From: Micropterix aruncella | Lineage: Eukaryota; Arthropoda; Insecta; Lepidoptera; Micropterigidae | DNA length: 64,000 bases | Direction of reading: 5' to 3' | Assembly (NCBI GenBank): GCA_944548615.1 | Contig: OX155957.1 | Coordinates: 2,240,435 to 2,304,434 of the forward strand | Part shown: positions 31,701 through 46,700 of the stretch, piece after piece | Layout: every line of letters begins with the position of its first letter | Position numbering within the stretch: position 1 is the stretch's first letter | Program-made: the position numbers and the translations under genes | The notes under the pieces: generated by a model | What the model was told of the DNA's origin: nothing | The model's input: the letters and a program-made list of their open reading frames with translations, nothing else | Databases searched by the model: none

Positions 31701-34700
31701 ACAAGAAATGTAAGCAATATCTTTAGAAGTCTAAGTCACATTTATAATTATAAAAAGGTTTAAAAAATGAATTAACTATTGAATTTTGTAGCGCCCGACG
31801 TTTCAGCGATGTTGCAACCGCCGTTGTCCAGGGTAGACTGGATTGAGTCTACCCTGGACAACGAGATTAGAATGAACTATTTTCCTAATTGATCATTCAG
31901 TCTCGGAGATACGGTGAGATACACACACACATGCAAGCACGGACGCACACGCACACACATTTTCCAGAAATATATTTTTTAAGATTCCCAGTATCTCAAA
32001 GCATGGAGACGCTGCAAATTCGAATTCCAAATTTTGCTCGCAAACAAGACTTTCCCTCTATTTACATACTTCGTTTTTTTGTAAAACTTTCTTATTGCAC
32101 ACATTTTATATTAAAGTACAACATGATGGGCCTATTGCCAAATGGCAATATCTTACGACCCACAAGGGTTATTGTGACTAAATGTACATGTAGGAAAATT
32201 AATATATAACAAGTGTAATCAATAATTGCTCATAATAAATAAGTACAATTACATAATAAAGGAAATAAAACAGAAATTAACAATATATGTCAACTTAATA
32301 TCGAAGGAAGGAATGGGCTATCAGGACAAGCTAGGAAACAGATGGAGGAGGGGGTGTATTCATAAGTGAAGTAAATGTCTTTTAATAGATTTTTTAAACT
32401 CAATAATATTTTGAAGTTGTCCCACAGGCAAAGGCACAGAGTTCCGTATTCAGGCCGCCTGCGCTGCAAATGACTTGGACATGAAAGTAGACTTGTGAGA
32501 ATTTCATATGTCTCAATCAAGTCCCTCTTTGTCTTCTCTGTTTGAGAGTAGTCAGTATAAGTAATTCCAAATGATCTTCATAATTCCTATCGTTAGGCCA
32601 TTGGCATTTTGGATGCCTTTCGCTGAAACATCTATACCTTTGCATTAGTAGGAGTTCTAGAGCTGATAGCCATACTCAGAAATAGATCTCACATATATCT
32701 TGTAGATATTTATAAACACCTCTATGACATATTATGTTGGAAAGCCCTCCTTTTCAGAAAGAGAGTTGGTTCTTTTAGCGATTTGAACTATGTGTATTCC
32801 CATTGGAATACGACATGTTATATTTCCTATTTTCCCTAAGTGTCTAATCTACTGTTAGCATGGAAAATTCCTGAACAAAGAAACCAATGAGATACTAACT
32901 TCTTGGGCGTTTGCGGAGGATGCTGTGGACTAGAATTTGTAGCCGACGCAGTCTTGTGCTGGGCTATGAGATCGCAGGCCTTTCCCAGGATTACTATGGA
33001 TACGAGGATACGCAGCACTGCAAGGCACGCGTAGCCGACCAGCACTAAGATCACAGAAGCCAACCTGCAAACGTAAGTAAAGTTTTAAGATATGTATTCT
33101 TGCCTATGGATGATTTTTTAGTTTATTGAGCCTATAACCCCTCGGTCGGCAACAGGCAGACCGCGGTCCGGATCCGGACGCGGAAGGTCGATACTTGGAC
33201 AGCCAAATATTGTTAAATAACTTACCTATCTATGCAATTTAATGATTAAATGTAAACTTGTTTCTGAAAAGTATGAAAATTGCAAAAAACTAGGTATCAA
33301 CCTGGCTACTATGTTTTGCTCCACATATGTATGTGAATCATCTTTCTCAAAAATGATTTTTCTGAAGAACAAATATTGTTCGAGAGTAACGGACGCCCAC
33401 CTTAATTAAAGACACTCTTCGCATTGCCTGTTCTCTGTGTGAGCCAAACTATAAAAAACTGGCTCAATACCGCAGGTGTAATTTCTCACATAAATTTTTA
33501 AGAATGAAGGTTAAAGCTAGAGATGTATGTATGGATCGAGGGAAGTTGTACACTGTCCTCTCTGCCTACCTCTCTGGGAGGTAGGCAGATTGTGTTTCAT
33601 AATAAATTAAATTTATATAATTAGGTACTTAAACAAGTCAACATAAATATTTAAAACTAGTAAGTATTATGAACCAAACTATAAAAGTATTATAGTTTTA
33701 GTATTATAAACTATATAATAGGTACTAAAACTATTCCGCGCTGCAACATCACAGGCCCAATGATGCTGTGTGACCATAATGACCGCCAACCTCCGATAGG
33801 AGATGGCACTTAACCCCTCAAATGAATGGCGATTAGCTCGGGTTGCCTACGGCAAAATGTATATAAATTTATATTTACATTTACATTTACATTTACATAG
33901 AGCGGGGTTTACTATAGAGCTATAGCATTACTATAGAGCGGATTACTATAAAGCGGCGCACATTTACATTTATATTTACATTTATATAAATTTATATACA
34001 TTTTGTATACATTTTGCCAAGGCATCCCTTAAGGGACGCCTCACATTTGAGGGGTTAAAGAAGAAGTAACGTTGTTTTTCTTTTTCTGGACCTTGAGAAA
34101 AATTTTCAACAGTATCCGGACCCCAATTGAAAATACTTGCCGACCCCTTCTATAACCTATTGATACCACTACCCATAATTTATTTGAAAAATGCGGGGTA
34201 AAAATATTTTTTTTTTGTTGTAAAATTGATAATTTCAATAATACAATTTTCATGGTAAAATTCTAACGAATTCTAACAGTTTGTGAATTAAATTAGGCAT
34301 CATTTATTTATTTATTTATTTATTTATTTAAGAATTAATTACTATAAAACATAGCTTACAAAAATAACAGGAACCGAATGGCAAAACCTTAACCTTTTGC
34401 TTATTTGTTTCTGTCACCCAACTGGGACTAGCCCGTTCTAGGGTGGACAGGACTCCAATATTACAATCAAGTTTGCTTGATTGCTTGGTTGCCTACAAAT
34501 GTACAAGTTTTAGTAAAAAGCTAATGACACTAAATTGCCCTAAAATGTGGTCTTCAGAATAAAATAAAAAATAATAATAATAAAAAAATATTAAAAATAT
34601 ATAATAAATAAAATGCAATTCCATTATTAAATCGGCAATAAATATAATATAAAATTCGATTAAATAATAGAAATAAAGTTATATGTGAGAAAAGACAGAA

Positions 34701-37700
34701 ACAGTCATTAATATTTAATATTATGTTAAGTAATATAGGATTTAATATAAAAATACCTAGTCTAAAAGTTCATTGTCAAAGTCAAATATGTTTTGGTAGT
34801 TAGTTCAATGTTAAAAAATACTTAACATATAAGTTTAAAAATATGTTAATAATTTGTGCACCTAAGTTTTATTATACTATTATTTCTAACATTTGATGTA
34901 TGGTTAGTCTGTCATGATTCGATAACCATTTCTTTAATTTATTTTTGAATTCCCTAAATGTCAAATTCATTTTTATTTCTATATTGATCAGATTGTAAAA
35001 TCTCGGCGCAATGAAAGAGTAATGTCTTTGACCAAATGATGTTTTCCTTCTGGGTATTATTAAGCTATTTTCTACAACTTGTCTCGTTGGTCGCCGGTTC
35101 TGAATTATTCCTAAATTTGAGTTATTGTCCAAAAATAGCCTTAAGAGGGAAGTTTTTAGAAAAAGTTGCCTACAATCAAGAACTTTAGCTTCCTTATACA
35201 GTTCATTAGTGGGATGGCGATATGGTCTACGTAGAATAATTTTTAATATAAATTTCTGCGCAACTTGCAATGGCTCTAGCAGGGTTTTACCACATCCACC
35301 CCATCAGTTTGCATTTTTTATATTAGGACTTTGCAATGGAACAATAAATACAAACGGAGCTGCCATGGAATTCACCGACCGGAGTCGGGCCCATCATAAT
35401 ACAATTTTTTACACTTCTGGGAGGTGAAGGGTGGATTCCGGACTAACGACCGGCTGTGGTAGGTTTAGGACAGCTGTCTTGCCACATGTGAGCGTTCACC
35501 TTACCACCCATTCACTCCCCCTTCGAAGCCATAGAATTTGAGATGCGCAAATTGCAGTTTTAGATAATTTTTCTAAGAAAGAGTTGATTATTTTTCTGGA
35601 AAGGCCAAGATCTTTAAAGATGTGAAATAGAGATTTAGCTGGCAGGCCACGAGCGCCAACTTCCACCGCGTGAAGGTGAACAGTGAAGCCGTTCCGGGTT
35701 ACGGCATTTGCAAGATCATGGTATTTATTTAATTTGTACTCGTGGTCTTTTGGGATATTTGATTCCCATGGAACAGTTAATTCTACAATAAGAGCCACCT
35801 TCCGAGATAGAGAGTAAAGAGTTATATCTGGACGGAGGGCTGTGCATCCGAGACTTTTAGGGAATTTATACTGCTTAGAGACCGAATCAACCTCCAGAAT
35901 CCAATCTGTAGCTTTCTCAATTATTGAGAAAGGTTTTGTAGTTAAATGTTTTTTGCCTTTAGAGCCATCCCGCACAAACTGTATTGGGGGTTTGGAGGAC
36001 ACTGTCAAACCCTTGTTGGCACGAGCCACTGAGAGACTAATTACCTCGCGAATAACAGCAAGAACTTTGTCAAGTGTACCGTCCTTGATCTAAGGCCACC
36101 TTGCAGCCAGCTAGAATGTGTCTAGCTGTGCAAGGGGTATTGCTACAGAGGGGACAAGAACTATCCTCGGCAAAGCTCCAACGAGCGAGGTTACTGGGGT
36201 CTGGAAGTGTATGCTGAAAGGCATTCAAATAAAATTTCAGCATCTCTGGCGTCCAGTCATAGAGCATTACCTTCCAGTGCATTGGAGGCGGAATGCAAAA
36301 GTCTCCAATTGTTGTCCAATCATTCTGGCATTGAAGGCCAATAGCATGAGCCATACTGTTGCTGTCGTAATCTCCCCGCAAAAGAGACTTCTTCAAGTCC
36401 ACGTCGCTCGTGGTTGTACTGCCATACCCCAGACCAGTGCCATTCTGGCTGATTCCAATAAGGAACTTTTTGTGGACGTCTACGCCGGCTTGTAGATCAT
36501 TTGAATCACTACGGCCACTTATTACGTGCTTCGATATTGCCGGATCTTTGGATTCCTAAGAAATACCGTAACTTATATTTCTAGTCATTTACCAAATTGC
36601 AAAATACTTCATGTCAAAGCGTCATTATTAGGCTTCAATTATCAGTCTGTGTCATTTCGTTGAATGGCAAGTTAGCTTCGAAGATGTCGAAATTTGTGCC
36701 GACAAAACGTCATTTGCGGGAAGCAATGCTTTTCTGCTTTCATCTTAAGAAAACTGCCGCAGAATGTCATAGATTGCTGCAGGAGGCTTATGGGGAATTT
36801 AGTCCGACAGAAAGGACTGTGGAGACTTGGTTTCTCCGATTTAAAGTGGTGATTTTGACGTGCAAGACAAAGAACGCCCAGGCCAGGAGCAAAAATTTGA
36901 AGAAGCCGAATTGGAGTCCGTACTCCATGAAGATTCGAGTATGACGCTGGAAAAGATAAGTGCTTAATGTTCATCCCTCAACCGTTTTGAGACGTTTAAA
37001 ATCTATGGGAGTCATTCAAAAGGAAGGGAATTGGGTTCCTTACGAGTTGAAGCCAAGAGACATCGAAAGACGTTTCATGACTTGTGAAATGCTCCTTCGC
37101 CGTCAAAAAAAGGTTTTCTCCACCCAATAATCATCGGCGACGAAAAGTGGATCTTTTACGAGAACCCCAAACGCAAAAAATAACGTTCGTAACTCGGTGA
37201 ATCACTTCCATCGACCTCAACAGCTACGTCGAAGAAAGACATCCACGGATCCAAGTAAATGCTTTGCATTTGGTGAGACCAAAAGGGTGCCATCTATTAT
37301 GAGCTGCTGAAACCGGGAGAAACCATCACGGGCGATCGCTATCGAGCCCAGCTCAAGAATTTGAGCGATGCTGTGAAGATAAAATGACCGGAATACGCTA
37401 AAAGGCACAATGCAGGTCAAGAACTTCCTGGAAATGCTTTGCTGGGACATTCTACCTCACCCGCCGTACTCCCCAGATATTGCGCCATCTAACTACTATT
37501 TGTTCCGGTCAATGGCCCATGGCCTTTGGGAGCAGCGTTTCCAGTCTTTCGAGGATATTGAAAAATGGCTGCATTCGTGGATAGCCTCCAAAGACGAAGA
37601 CTTCTTCCGCCGGGGAATCTGTCTCTTGTCAAAAAGATGGGAGATACAATAAAGCGGAGATGTTAATCATCTCACAAAGAAGCCGGACGGCCTCTTTTTT

Positions 37701-40700
37701 GCGGCATAGCTGCCAATGGCCGATGCCAGTTCTATATATTTATATGTCGATAAATCATACCAACGAAACTTACGAATCGATCCGTATAGCGTGAAGCAAT
37801 ATTCTCATGATGACAATGCCCAAAGGCAGCGGTATAAAACCCATCCTTCTTGCCACTAAATCAGAATGATCGGTAAAGGCGTGCTTTTGCCTTGTTTGTG
37901 CCACGTCGTAGGCTAAACTCAAATTGTATTCTCTGTATACATTAGACGGAATTTCATTGAACCTGCAAAAGATAGAAAAAGCGACTTCTATATACAAAAA
38001 CTTCCACACTAAGACTTTTACAGTACCGTTCGAATTAATTGGAACAAAGAGTATATCTCTTCTAAAAGTATATCTCTTCTTTATTGGACATAAAAATACA
38101 AAAACCGTACTGGTAGTTATATATTGTTAGTTTTAATATACAATGTGTCCTCCTTTTGCATTGATAACACCTTTTACTCTTGTAGGCATAGAATTTACCA
38201 GGTTTTAACAGCTTCCTTGCAGTTCATCATCGTGAAACCAGACTTGAATTACTGCATTGATTATCTTGGATTTCGTTGTACAATCCATCTTGTAGAGCCG
38301 TTTTTTGCAAATGGCCCAGAGGTTTTCGATCGGGTTGAGATCGGTGGAGTTTCCAGGCCATTCAAGTACAATAATTTGGTTCTGTGTGAAAAAACTGTTT
38401 CACTTTTTTCAAAGAATGGCATATGTGAAAGTGAAAGAATGGAAAAGTGAAACAGTTTTACGTGTCCTAGTGGGCCCGAACAGGTTAGTATCCTAACCTG
38501 GCCCGGACACAATAACTAACTATCGACTATGAAAAAAAAAAGACTATGATTATTTGTCTGCACCTGCCCTTGTTATGTCTGCAACATAGATTGTACCCAA
38601 CATTGTGCAAATTATGTATATCCTTAGCATTATAAATAGGATAGAAAACGAATTTACAGCGTGAAATTTGTAGGACCCGTAACGTACAGCCACCGAAATT
38701 ATATGGCTTACCTAAAATCCATAAGGATAATGCACCATTGAGACCGATTGTGAGCCAAATCGACAGCCCCACATATCCTCTGTCAAAACACTTGGCTGGT
38801 GTCCTCCAACCGCTTACGGGCAAAACGACGTCTTACGTGAAAGACTCGCGACATTTCGTAAGCATTATTAGAAGCTTAAAACTGGCCGAAGACGAAATAA
38901 TGGTGAGCTTTGACGTCGAATCTTTATTTACGAATTTGCCCATTTCGGAGTGTCTTACGGTGGTGAGAGATAAACTAAGGTCTGAGGACCTCCCTATTAG
39001 CTACGCCGACATGCTTCAACATTGCCTGACATCCTGCTACTTTCTATGGAACGGCGATTATTACAAACAAATCGACGGAGTAGCAATGGGATGCCCCGTA
39101 TCGCCGATAGTTAGTGACCTATATATGGAATATTTTGAGGAATTAGCCATAAAAACCTCCAAAATTAAACCCATTCTCTGGCTTCGCTACGTGGATGATA
39201 CCTTCTGCATCCTGAAAGGCAACATTCAAACGGTGGAAGAATTCCTGGGTCATCTAAACTCCATACACCCAAAAATCAGTTTCACCTATGAAGTAGAGAA
39301 GGACGGCTCCTTACCATTTTTGGATGTCAAAGTGACGAGGAGCAGTGACAATACTCTCGGACATACGGTATATCGGAAGCCCACACATACGGACAGATAT
39401 TTGCATGCAAGCTCACACCATCATCCCTACCATCTACGTTCAGTGCAAACGTCGCTCGTGAATCGAGCACGCGATCTATGCGACACTGAGCATTTTCCGA
39501 AGGAGATGGAACATGTCAATGATGTCCTTAGGAAAAATGGATACGGAAAATATCACGAGACACGCACACGATCTAATACGGACGAAACTCAAAAACCGAG
39601 CAGATCAAGAGCATTCTTACCATACGTCAAGGGCGTGACTGATCGAATAAGTAAGATGCTAAACAGATTCGATATAAAAACGATCTTCAAACCGACCCAA
39701 AATATAGCTCGATTTTTGAGGCCTGTAAAGGATGTAATACCACTGCAAACCCCGGGTGTGTATAAAGTCGAATGCAGCTGCGGTCTAGCCTACGTTGGAC
39801 AAACGAAACGGCCCATAGCCACGCGACTGACAGAACACATCAAAGCTGTTAAAAACGTTCAGCGAGAAAAATCGGCGATCTGTGAACATATATTGGATAG
39901 CGGAAGTAACCACTGGATGCAGTTTCAAAATCCCATTGTTCTATCCAAGGAACAATTCTACTTTCCTCGCATGATCCGGGAAGCCATTGAAATAAGAAGA
40001 ACTCCGAACTTCAATAGAGACGACGGCTACAAACTCTCTTCTACGTGGAACCCTCTTCTTAAAATGTTCCCGCCGCCGAACGCCGAACGCAAAGACGTAA
40101 AACAGGATACAGTGAGTGTTGTGTGCAAGACGGATTTTAAAAATTCCCGCGCTCCGAGCCCGGCCCCCCACCACCGTTATAACCTACGCAGTGGCGGCAG
40201 CGGTTTGCGGCCTACCCGCAAAACAACGGACTGACAGATCTTCAGTCTACCCTAGACAACGGCGGCTGCAACGTCACCGAAACGTCGGGTCCTACAAATT
40301 TCACGCGGTAAATTCGTTTTCTATCCTATTTATAATGTCAAACAACCGCGATAGTCTTCGATTTTATATCCTTAGCATTGTCTATGATAATCAACCCGAA
40401 CAATCTGTTTGAGGAATTTAAAGAGTTACGATATAAGAAGGTAATTTGTCAGACACAGAGAGAGAGAGAGAAGCCAACATACAGTGTGTCTAAACGAGTG
40501 ACTAATGAGAATTTTAAATTTCTCGCGGGAACTCCACATTTGCCCAGAGACAGCTCTATTTCATAGCCCCAAAAATCTATAAATTGAGTGAGAAAATCGA
40601 AGTGATAACCAATCGGTTCAAGACTTCGATCCAGACATTCATTGAAGGAAGATAAGGTCTGAGTTGTAACTATATAGGAATTGCATACCTACATGCATTA

Positions 40701-43700
40701 AATAAATTATGTATCAATATATTGCAAGTTTGTCAATATATAGCGATGGCCCAGTTCTGAACTGCAACAACTCAAAAAACATCAGTTTTGAGTTAAAAGT
40801 GTTAAGTTTTACCTTATCTACCAGTTCCAAACAATGACATCTCGAAAAAAAATAATATTTCACTATCTAAAAGCAAATAATCCTTTTTATCATTGTAGGT
40901 TAGGTCAATCCATAAAAGTTCTAACAAGCCACATTTCAAATTGCCACTTTTGGGAACTGGTAATATCAAGCACATAAAAGAGTATAAATATTATAATATA
41001 TATTTAAAATTACATAGAGTTACTATTATTATTCAATTTGCAGTTCCATGATAAAACTTCAAACTCAATTATCTCAAAACAGAAGATTTTGAGTTGTTGC
41101 AATTTAGAACTGGCACGTCGAATTATCATAATATTATGTATCTAATATAAATCTACATACTTACTTAATATTTTTAAAAAATCCATCTTCTTTCATTTCC
41201 AATTTATTATAATTAGAAATATTATTTGATTCAAATTAGAATCAAATTTCACAATTAGAAGAACCTTTAGAAGCTAACTTATGACATTTTGCAATAAACA
41301 AAAATGCGAAGTCTTCTCGTTTATATTTTTTAATTGTATAATGGCCTACTCATATTAAAAGCTTAGAAGCCCGCATAATAAAAGTGTAATTGAATTAAAC
41401 TGTCTTCCCCTCGATAGCCTTGCACTGTAAGTGAAAATGTAGTCTGTGTCAAAAAATACCATGCATAACCTAACTCCTGTATTAAAAAAAAATAGATCTT
41501 TAGACAACACAATACACATAGATAACGGGAAATCCAGGTTATACCTAGTAATAAAAGCATGCTTTATCCAATCAATGATGACCTCAAAAACGAGTACGAT
41601 CAGGCAGTCGGGCACCAGCACCCAAAAGCGCTCCTCTTTCCATAGATACTCCTTCATCGTTTGAAGGACAACCACAAACAGCAGGATGAACAAATGTAGC
41701 CTTTCCCTCACATCGCTGCAGGATACTTGGAAAAGATTGTTTTTATCAAACTTCTTGAAAACGCTGCCTTTCAATTCCACAAACTGAAAACAAATATAAA
41801 TTGTGAATAGTCAAAAACATTGCAATTAAATAAAAAATATGCTGAAACGCCATGAAACTTACATTATTGGACATCATGATTATCAGCAATGATTTATTGT
41901 TGGAATTAAAAGCTACGTTTAGAGTGGTAGCTTGAACTAACACCAATATGCTGTGGAAAACTGTTATAAAATAGTTAAGAAAAATTAAAATGAAATGTCT
42001 ATAATAAATAACGCTTACTCAACAATTATTATTCTATTTATGAAAATTTTAACTACATTCAGCAGCAAAAACAGCGTTCAAAACATAAAATATGAAATTG
42101 TAAACAATTGCAAACATTAACCATCAAAATTGTAAAGGATACACACATACAACAAAGCTAGAACCAAGTGAGGCAAAACGCCGACATGTTCTCGTTTCCT
42201 ATCCTTCGGCTCGGTGGCTGTCCAGAATAGAGCATCTATCGTATCCTGGCCAAACGCAGAGAACAGCCGATCAGCGACTTCCAGCATATTGTAAAAAATG
42301 TACAGCTTCATCACACTCTGGCTCTTGACGACATGATACATCATATTGGTGTCGATGTAGCACATCAGTACGCAGCATACAATTAGGATAAATCCTTTCA
42401 GTAAATCGCATGTTTCTGCTGGTTTGAGAAGGCTTTGCGATTCGTAGCGGACTAATCTGTATAGTGAAAAACATATATAATTTTATTAAGGTACACAGTA
42501 AACCGGGTTTACCGTCACATCCTCGATTTACAAATGGCTATGATCTCGCAAATGCCGTCTCGCAAACGCAAATGCTAACACTGAAGAGTTAGTTAGTTTG
42601 TTTGTCTGGGCTTTTTTCTCGCACTTGGCCTCTTGATTGGGCCGTTGTGCGTGGCTCATGTTTCTATTTGTGTTTTATGTTACTCCACCCAACCCAGGCT
42701 GTCCCAGAAGGTTAGCAGCCTGTTTGGGTTGCTACAGGCCTCCGGGACAGATGCTGGAGATTGTAGTATTTTTGCCCGTTGCTCTGCTCCTGCATTCCAT
42801 GAGCACATGCTGTGGCGTTTCTTCTTCCTCCATGCATCCTCTGCATAGAGGGCTGTCTGTCACACCTATGGTAAACAGGTGTTTGTTTAGGGGACAGTGG
42901 CCTGTCATAGTACCTATGACTTTACGGATTTTGTCCCTTTTTAATCTGGTGAGGTTGCGGGCAAGTTTTTTAGACGCTTCCGGATCCGCGTTCTTTGTTT
43001 GCCTGCATCCTGCGTTTTTTTTCCATTCTGTAAGGTGGGTTTCATCGGTGTTCCTAGCCATGTTTTTATTTGGGCCTGGGGTATGGGCATCAAGGGTTCC
43101 GGTCCATATACGATTTTCTTTGATCCCCTTCTGGCCAGTTCGTCTGCCGCGTCGTTGCCCAGTGAGCCGCTGTGCCCTTTAATCCATTGCAGGGTCACTT
43201 TATTTGACCCTGCAATGGATTGAAGCGCATTGTGGCATTCTAGTACAAGGACAGAGGTTATAGTATTTTTTGCTAGCGCTTGTAGCACGGAGGCACTGTC
43301 GGAGACAAATTTCAAACTTAGGTCTCCGACATCTTTGGCTGCAACTGCCTGTGCTGCTCTGGTGATGCCAATGCATTCTGCTTGGAAGATCGTATTTAAG
43401 TTGCCTAGGGTAGTTGATATTTTGATGTTTAGATCATTTGAGAAGACGCTGGCTCCGGTACCTTGAGTGGTTTTGGAGCCGTCTGTTTGAAGAGTTAAGG
43501 CTGTCATGGTTGTTCCGGTGAGCTATGAGTGCATTTGCAAAGAACTTGGTGTGGTCGGCAAATAGAGCAAAATCCAATTCCATAATTGCTTTTAAATCAG
43601 GAACCCTGGGGGACTCCACTGAGGACTTATGCATGCATGCATGGATACATACAAACATCACACCACCACGGAATACACTAGGGCAGGCCTTCATGAGGAC

Positions 43701-46700
43701 CACATTGATGCTTGTTTACAATTTTTATAATCATGTAAAGTAGAACCTCGGTTAACCGAACTGAAGGGGAAAGCCGTTTTGAATAACATTTTTGATAAGA
43801 TGTTGGTTTAATTAACTACTCCTTCATTCTGCAATCTTATACATGTGTATACCCCCTCGCATAAATGGTAAACAAAAAAACTACAGAAGTTAAAATTGAA
43901 AAATAACTAAAAACAAATAATTACTCACCCGAAACATCTTTTAATAGGTCGGCTAAACAAAGACCAAAGAGCCATGACAAAACGCAGGGGCAAAAACGTG
44001 TAGACAAACAACAACGAATCTGCACATTGGAAAAAGCCGTACACCATGAACTTCTCCAGTTCTTTTGGGATTTTCATAAAAGAATACATCTTCTCCCTGC
44101 GGGCCGAGAATCTCTCTTCGTCATGCTCCAGTATGTAGCCTCTTGTCAGCTCAATTTGCAGGAACGAGAGCAGCGACGGACTCTTCTCTGGGGCTAAAAG
44201 TATACATATTGTCAAATAAATAGTGGGAAATGCTCATTTACAAACAAGGCCACATAAAAGCTATACAAAAAATGCTGTTAGTTGGTAGCTTAATGTATTT
44301 TAACTGCTGGAATTCTAATACCGAGTGGTGGTTTTTCAGTTGCGACAACTTGCGGTGGCCGATCTCCGTATTTATGCAATTATGTAATTATATGTGAAAA
44401 AAGTCGCCTTCATTGAATAAGCCACTATTATACGTTAGTATGCGTGCACTAACACCCCCTACAATTTTTTTTTCGAGGGTTGAAAACGTGTTGGTCGTGA
44501 GTTTTATTCCCATGGCTAGCTTTCTAAGGGTTAATCTTTAACCCGGTCGGTAACGTCCCTTGCGGGACGCACGTTCGCCAAACGCAAGATCCGTAACGTC
44601 ACTTACGGGACGCAGTGGTCGCCGCTGCGAAAAATGCAATTTACAATTCGAAACGCGGCTCTATGCACTTTCTGAGGGCGCTACGATATGGCTAATATAT
44701 CTCCAATTCAAGATTTCCATCTGGCAATATCGAAGGCCGATTTAAAAAGTGAGGCGACGACGTCATCGGCAGTCATTCGCGTGTCACTTTCGCGGTCGTG
44801 TTTACTCGCGCGAAATTGTGATAAAAACGGTGTTTGTTCAGTGTTTCTGTACCATTTACTGGAGAACAGTGATTAATTTGCATTCTAAAATAGTTTATGA
44901 ATGAGCATTAGTCATTTGAGATAGTCCATTTGCTGTTTTTCACGTATTTTTAAGCAAAATGTTTCGGTGAAAACATATGCGTCGGGAAAAAATGGCCGTT
45001 TTCGTTTCGTAATGTTTATGAAATATCCCGAAATCTCGCAAAATATGACGTAATATCGCTTTAATTTGCTGATAAAATAGGTATTGCTTCATTTACATCC
45101 TAAGTAATCATATAATTAGCCGTATTTTGAACATTATAAGTTGTTTCGTAATATGACTCGTGCAAAGAAATTTGTTTTGATAATTACTATGAGAGAATTA
45201 CCATATTTTGAATGCGATTTTCTATAGTTTTTCGATGAAATGTGACTCTTTGGAGTATAATAATTAGTTATTGGACATATAATAAGTATATAATCAGACA
45301 ATATATTTGAAAAAATCAAACCAATTTTATATTATGAGCATTCAAAGTTTATTATCAAGTTTCGGACGCTAACTCTCAAAACTTTAGATTTTTCTGTAAT
45401 ATCAGACAAAGCTGAAAGTTCTGATGTGATTTTATAAGAAGTGTGATGTAGTGGTAAAGTTATTTTGAAAGAATTTCATATAAAAAAAGACCCTAAGTAG
45501 TCACAAATTAAAAATTATTTATTTTTTTTTTACGAGAATACATCAAATTTTTCTTGGCTGAATAACTAAATATTTTTGTATGCAAATAAGTAAAACAAAA
45601 TAATAGTTTTGGTAAAGCATTTAATAAAGAACATAGCTGTATTTACAATTTATGCATATTTTCCGTATTTTGTGATAAAAACATCGAAATGATTTTATAG
45701 GCGAGTTTTTTCAGTTCGCCAACTTTGTAATATTTATTTATTATTATCTTAATTGTTTTACGAGATAAAGTTATAATATTTTATATTTCAAATTTCAATG
45801 CGGTCATTTTGCAGTTATTCTTTTTATGATCCGTATAGTGGTTTATAATTTATGATGGTTTTCCTCAAGGCCATCGACTCTCGCCAATTTTACGCGCCAA
45901 ACTGACCAAACAAAAGGGACGACCGAATGTTTACTTCGCATAAGGAGGGGTTAACCGTCCTCGTGCCGACTCATGGGCTGCGCTGGTTCTGAGAAACCTT
46001 AAATTGGGGTTTAGTTTCGTTGGCAGGAGTAAAATAGATGAGTAAGATAAATTTAAAGTTGTCAAGTGGCCTGTGGAACCACACGTTAACTATGTGACTT
46101 TTTGTATTGATATATTTATTATTATTATTATTTATTCTGAACAAGCAGCTTTGCTGATACGTCCGTGGTAGTGAAAAGTTTCGTGCAGCTTGGGCCATAA
46201 GATCCACTTTGTTCTCAGATTGGCCAAACTCGCGATTTAACTCCTATTCAAAAACCTCCTTGTGTGGAAGGCTACCCCAGGTAAGACTCTCGCATCTCAG
46301 GCCTCACGACTGGTGGATCGGTTTCTCCTGGTGAGATTGCCTCCCTGCGCTACTGGACAGTTTGCGCACCTTTCGGCGATGCCAATCGGATGTGCACTCT
46401 GTTTAATTGCTGAAGGAGTCTGGAGACTATGGAAATATACTGTCTCTTAAGCAGCGAGGGTGGATATTAAACTGTCGTCAACCACTTTTGAAATGACCAT
46501 TAGGCTACCTGATCCTGAATTTAGAGCCGGACAAACGATGCCTTTGGTCCGCGATAGATTCAAACTGAACCACCGCTGAATTACGGTAGGTAGAGGCCAC
46601 GTAGGCGACTTTGGTAGGACAGTCGGGAGGAAGGAGGTATCCTGAAGGTTAATTCCAGATGGAGAAATCCTACCAAAACTGGTAGCCAGGGGCGAGGTAG

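Noticed and set aside
42637..43182. Plus-strand frame of 181 codons
   Set aside because: It is antisense to the RNase H LINE fragment, whose motifs lie on the minus strand.
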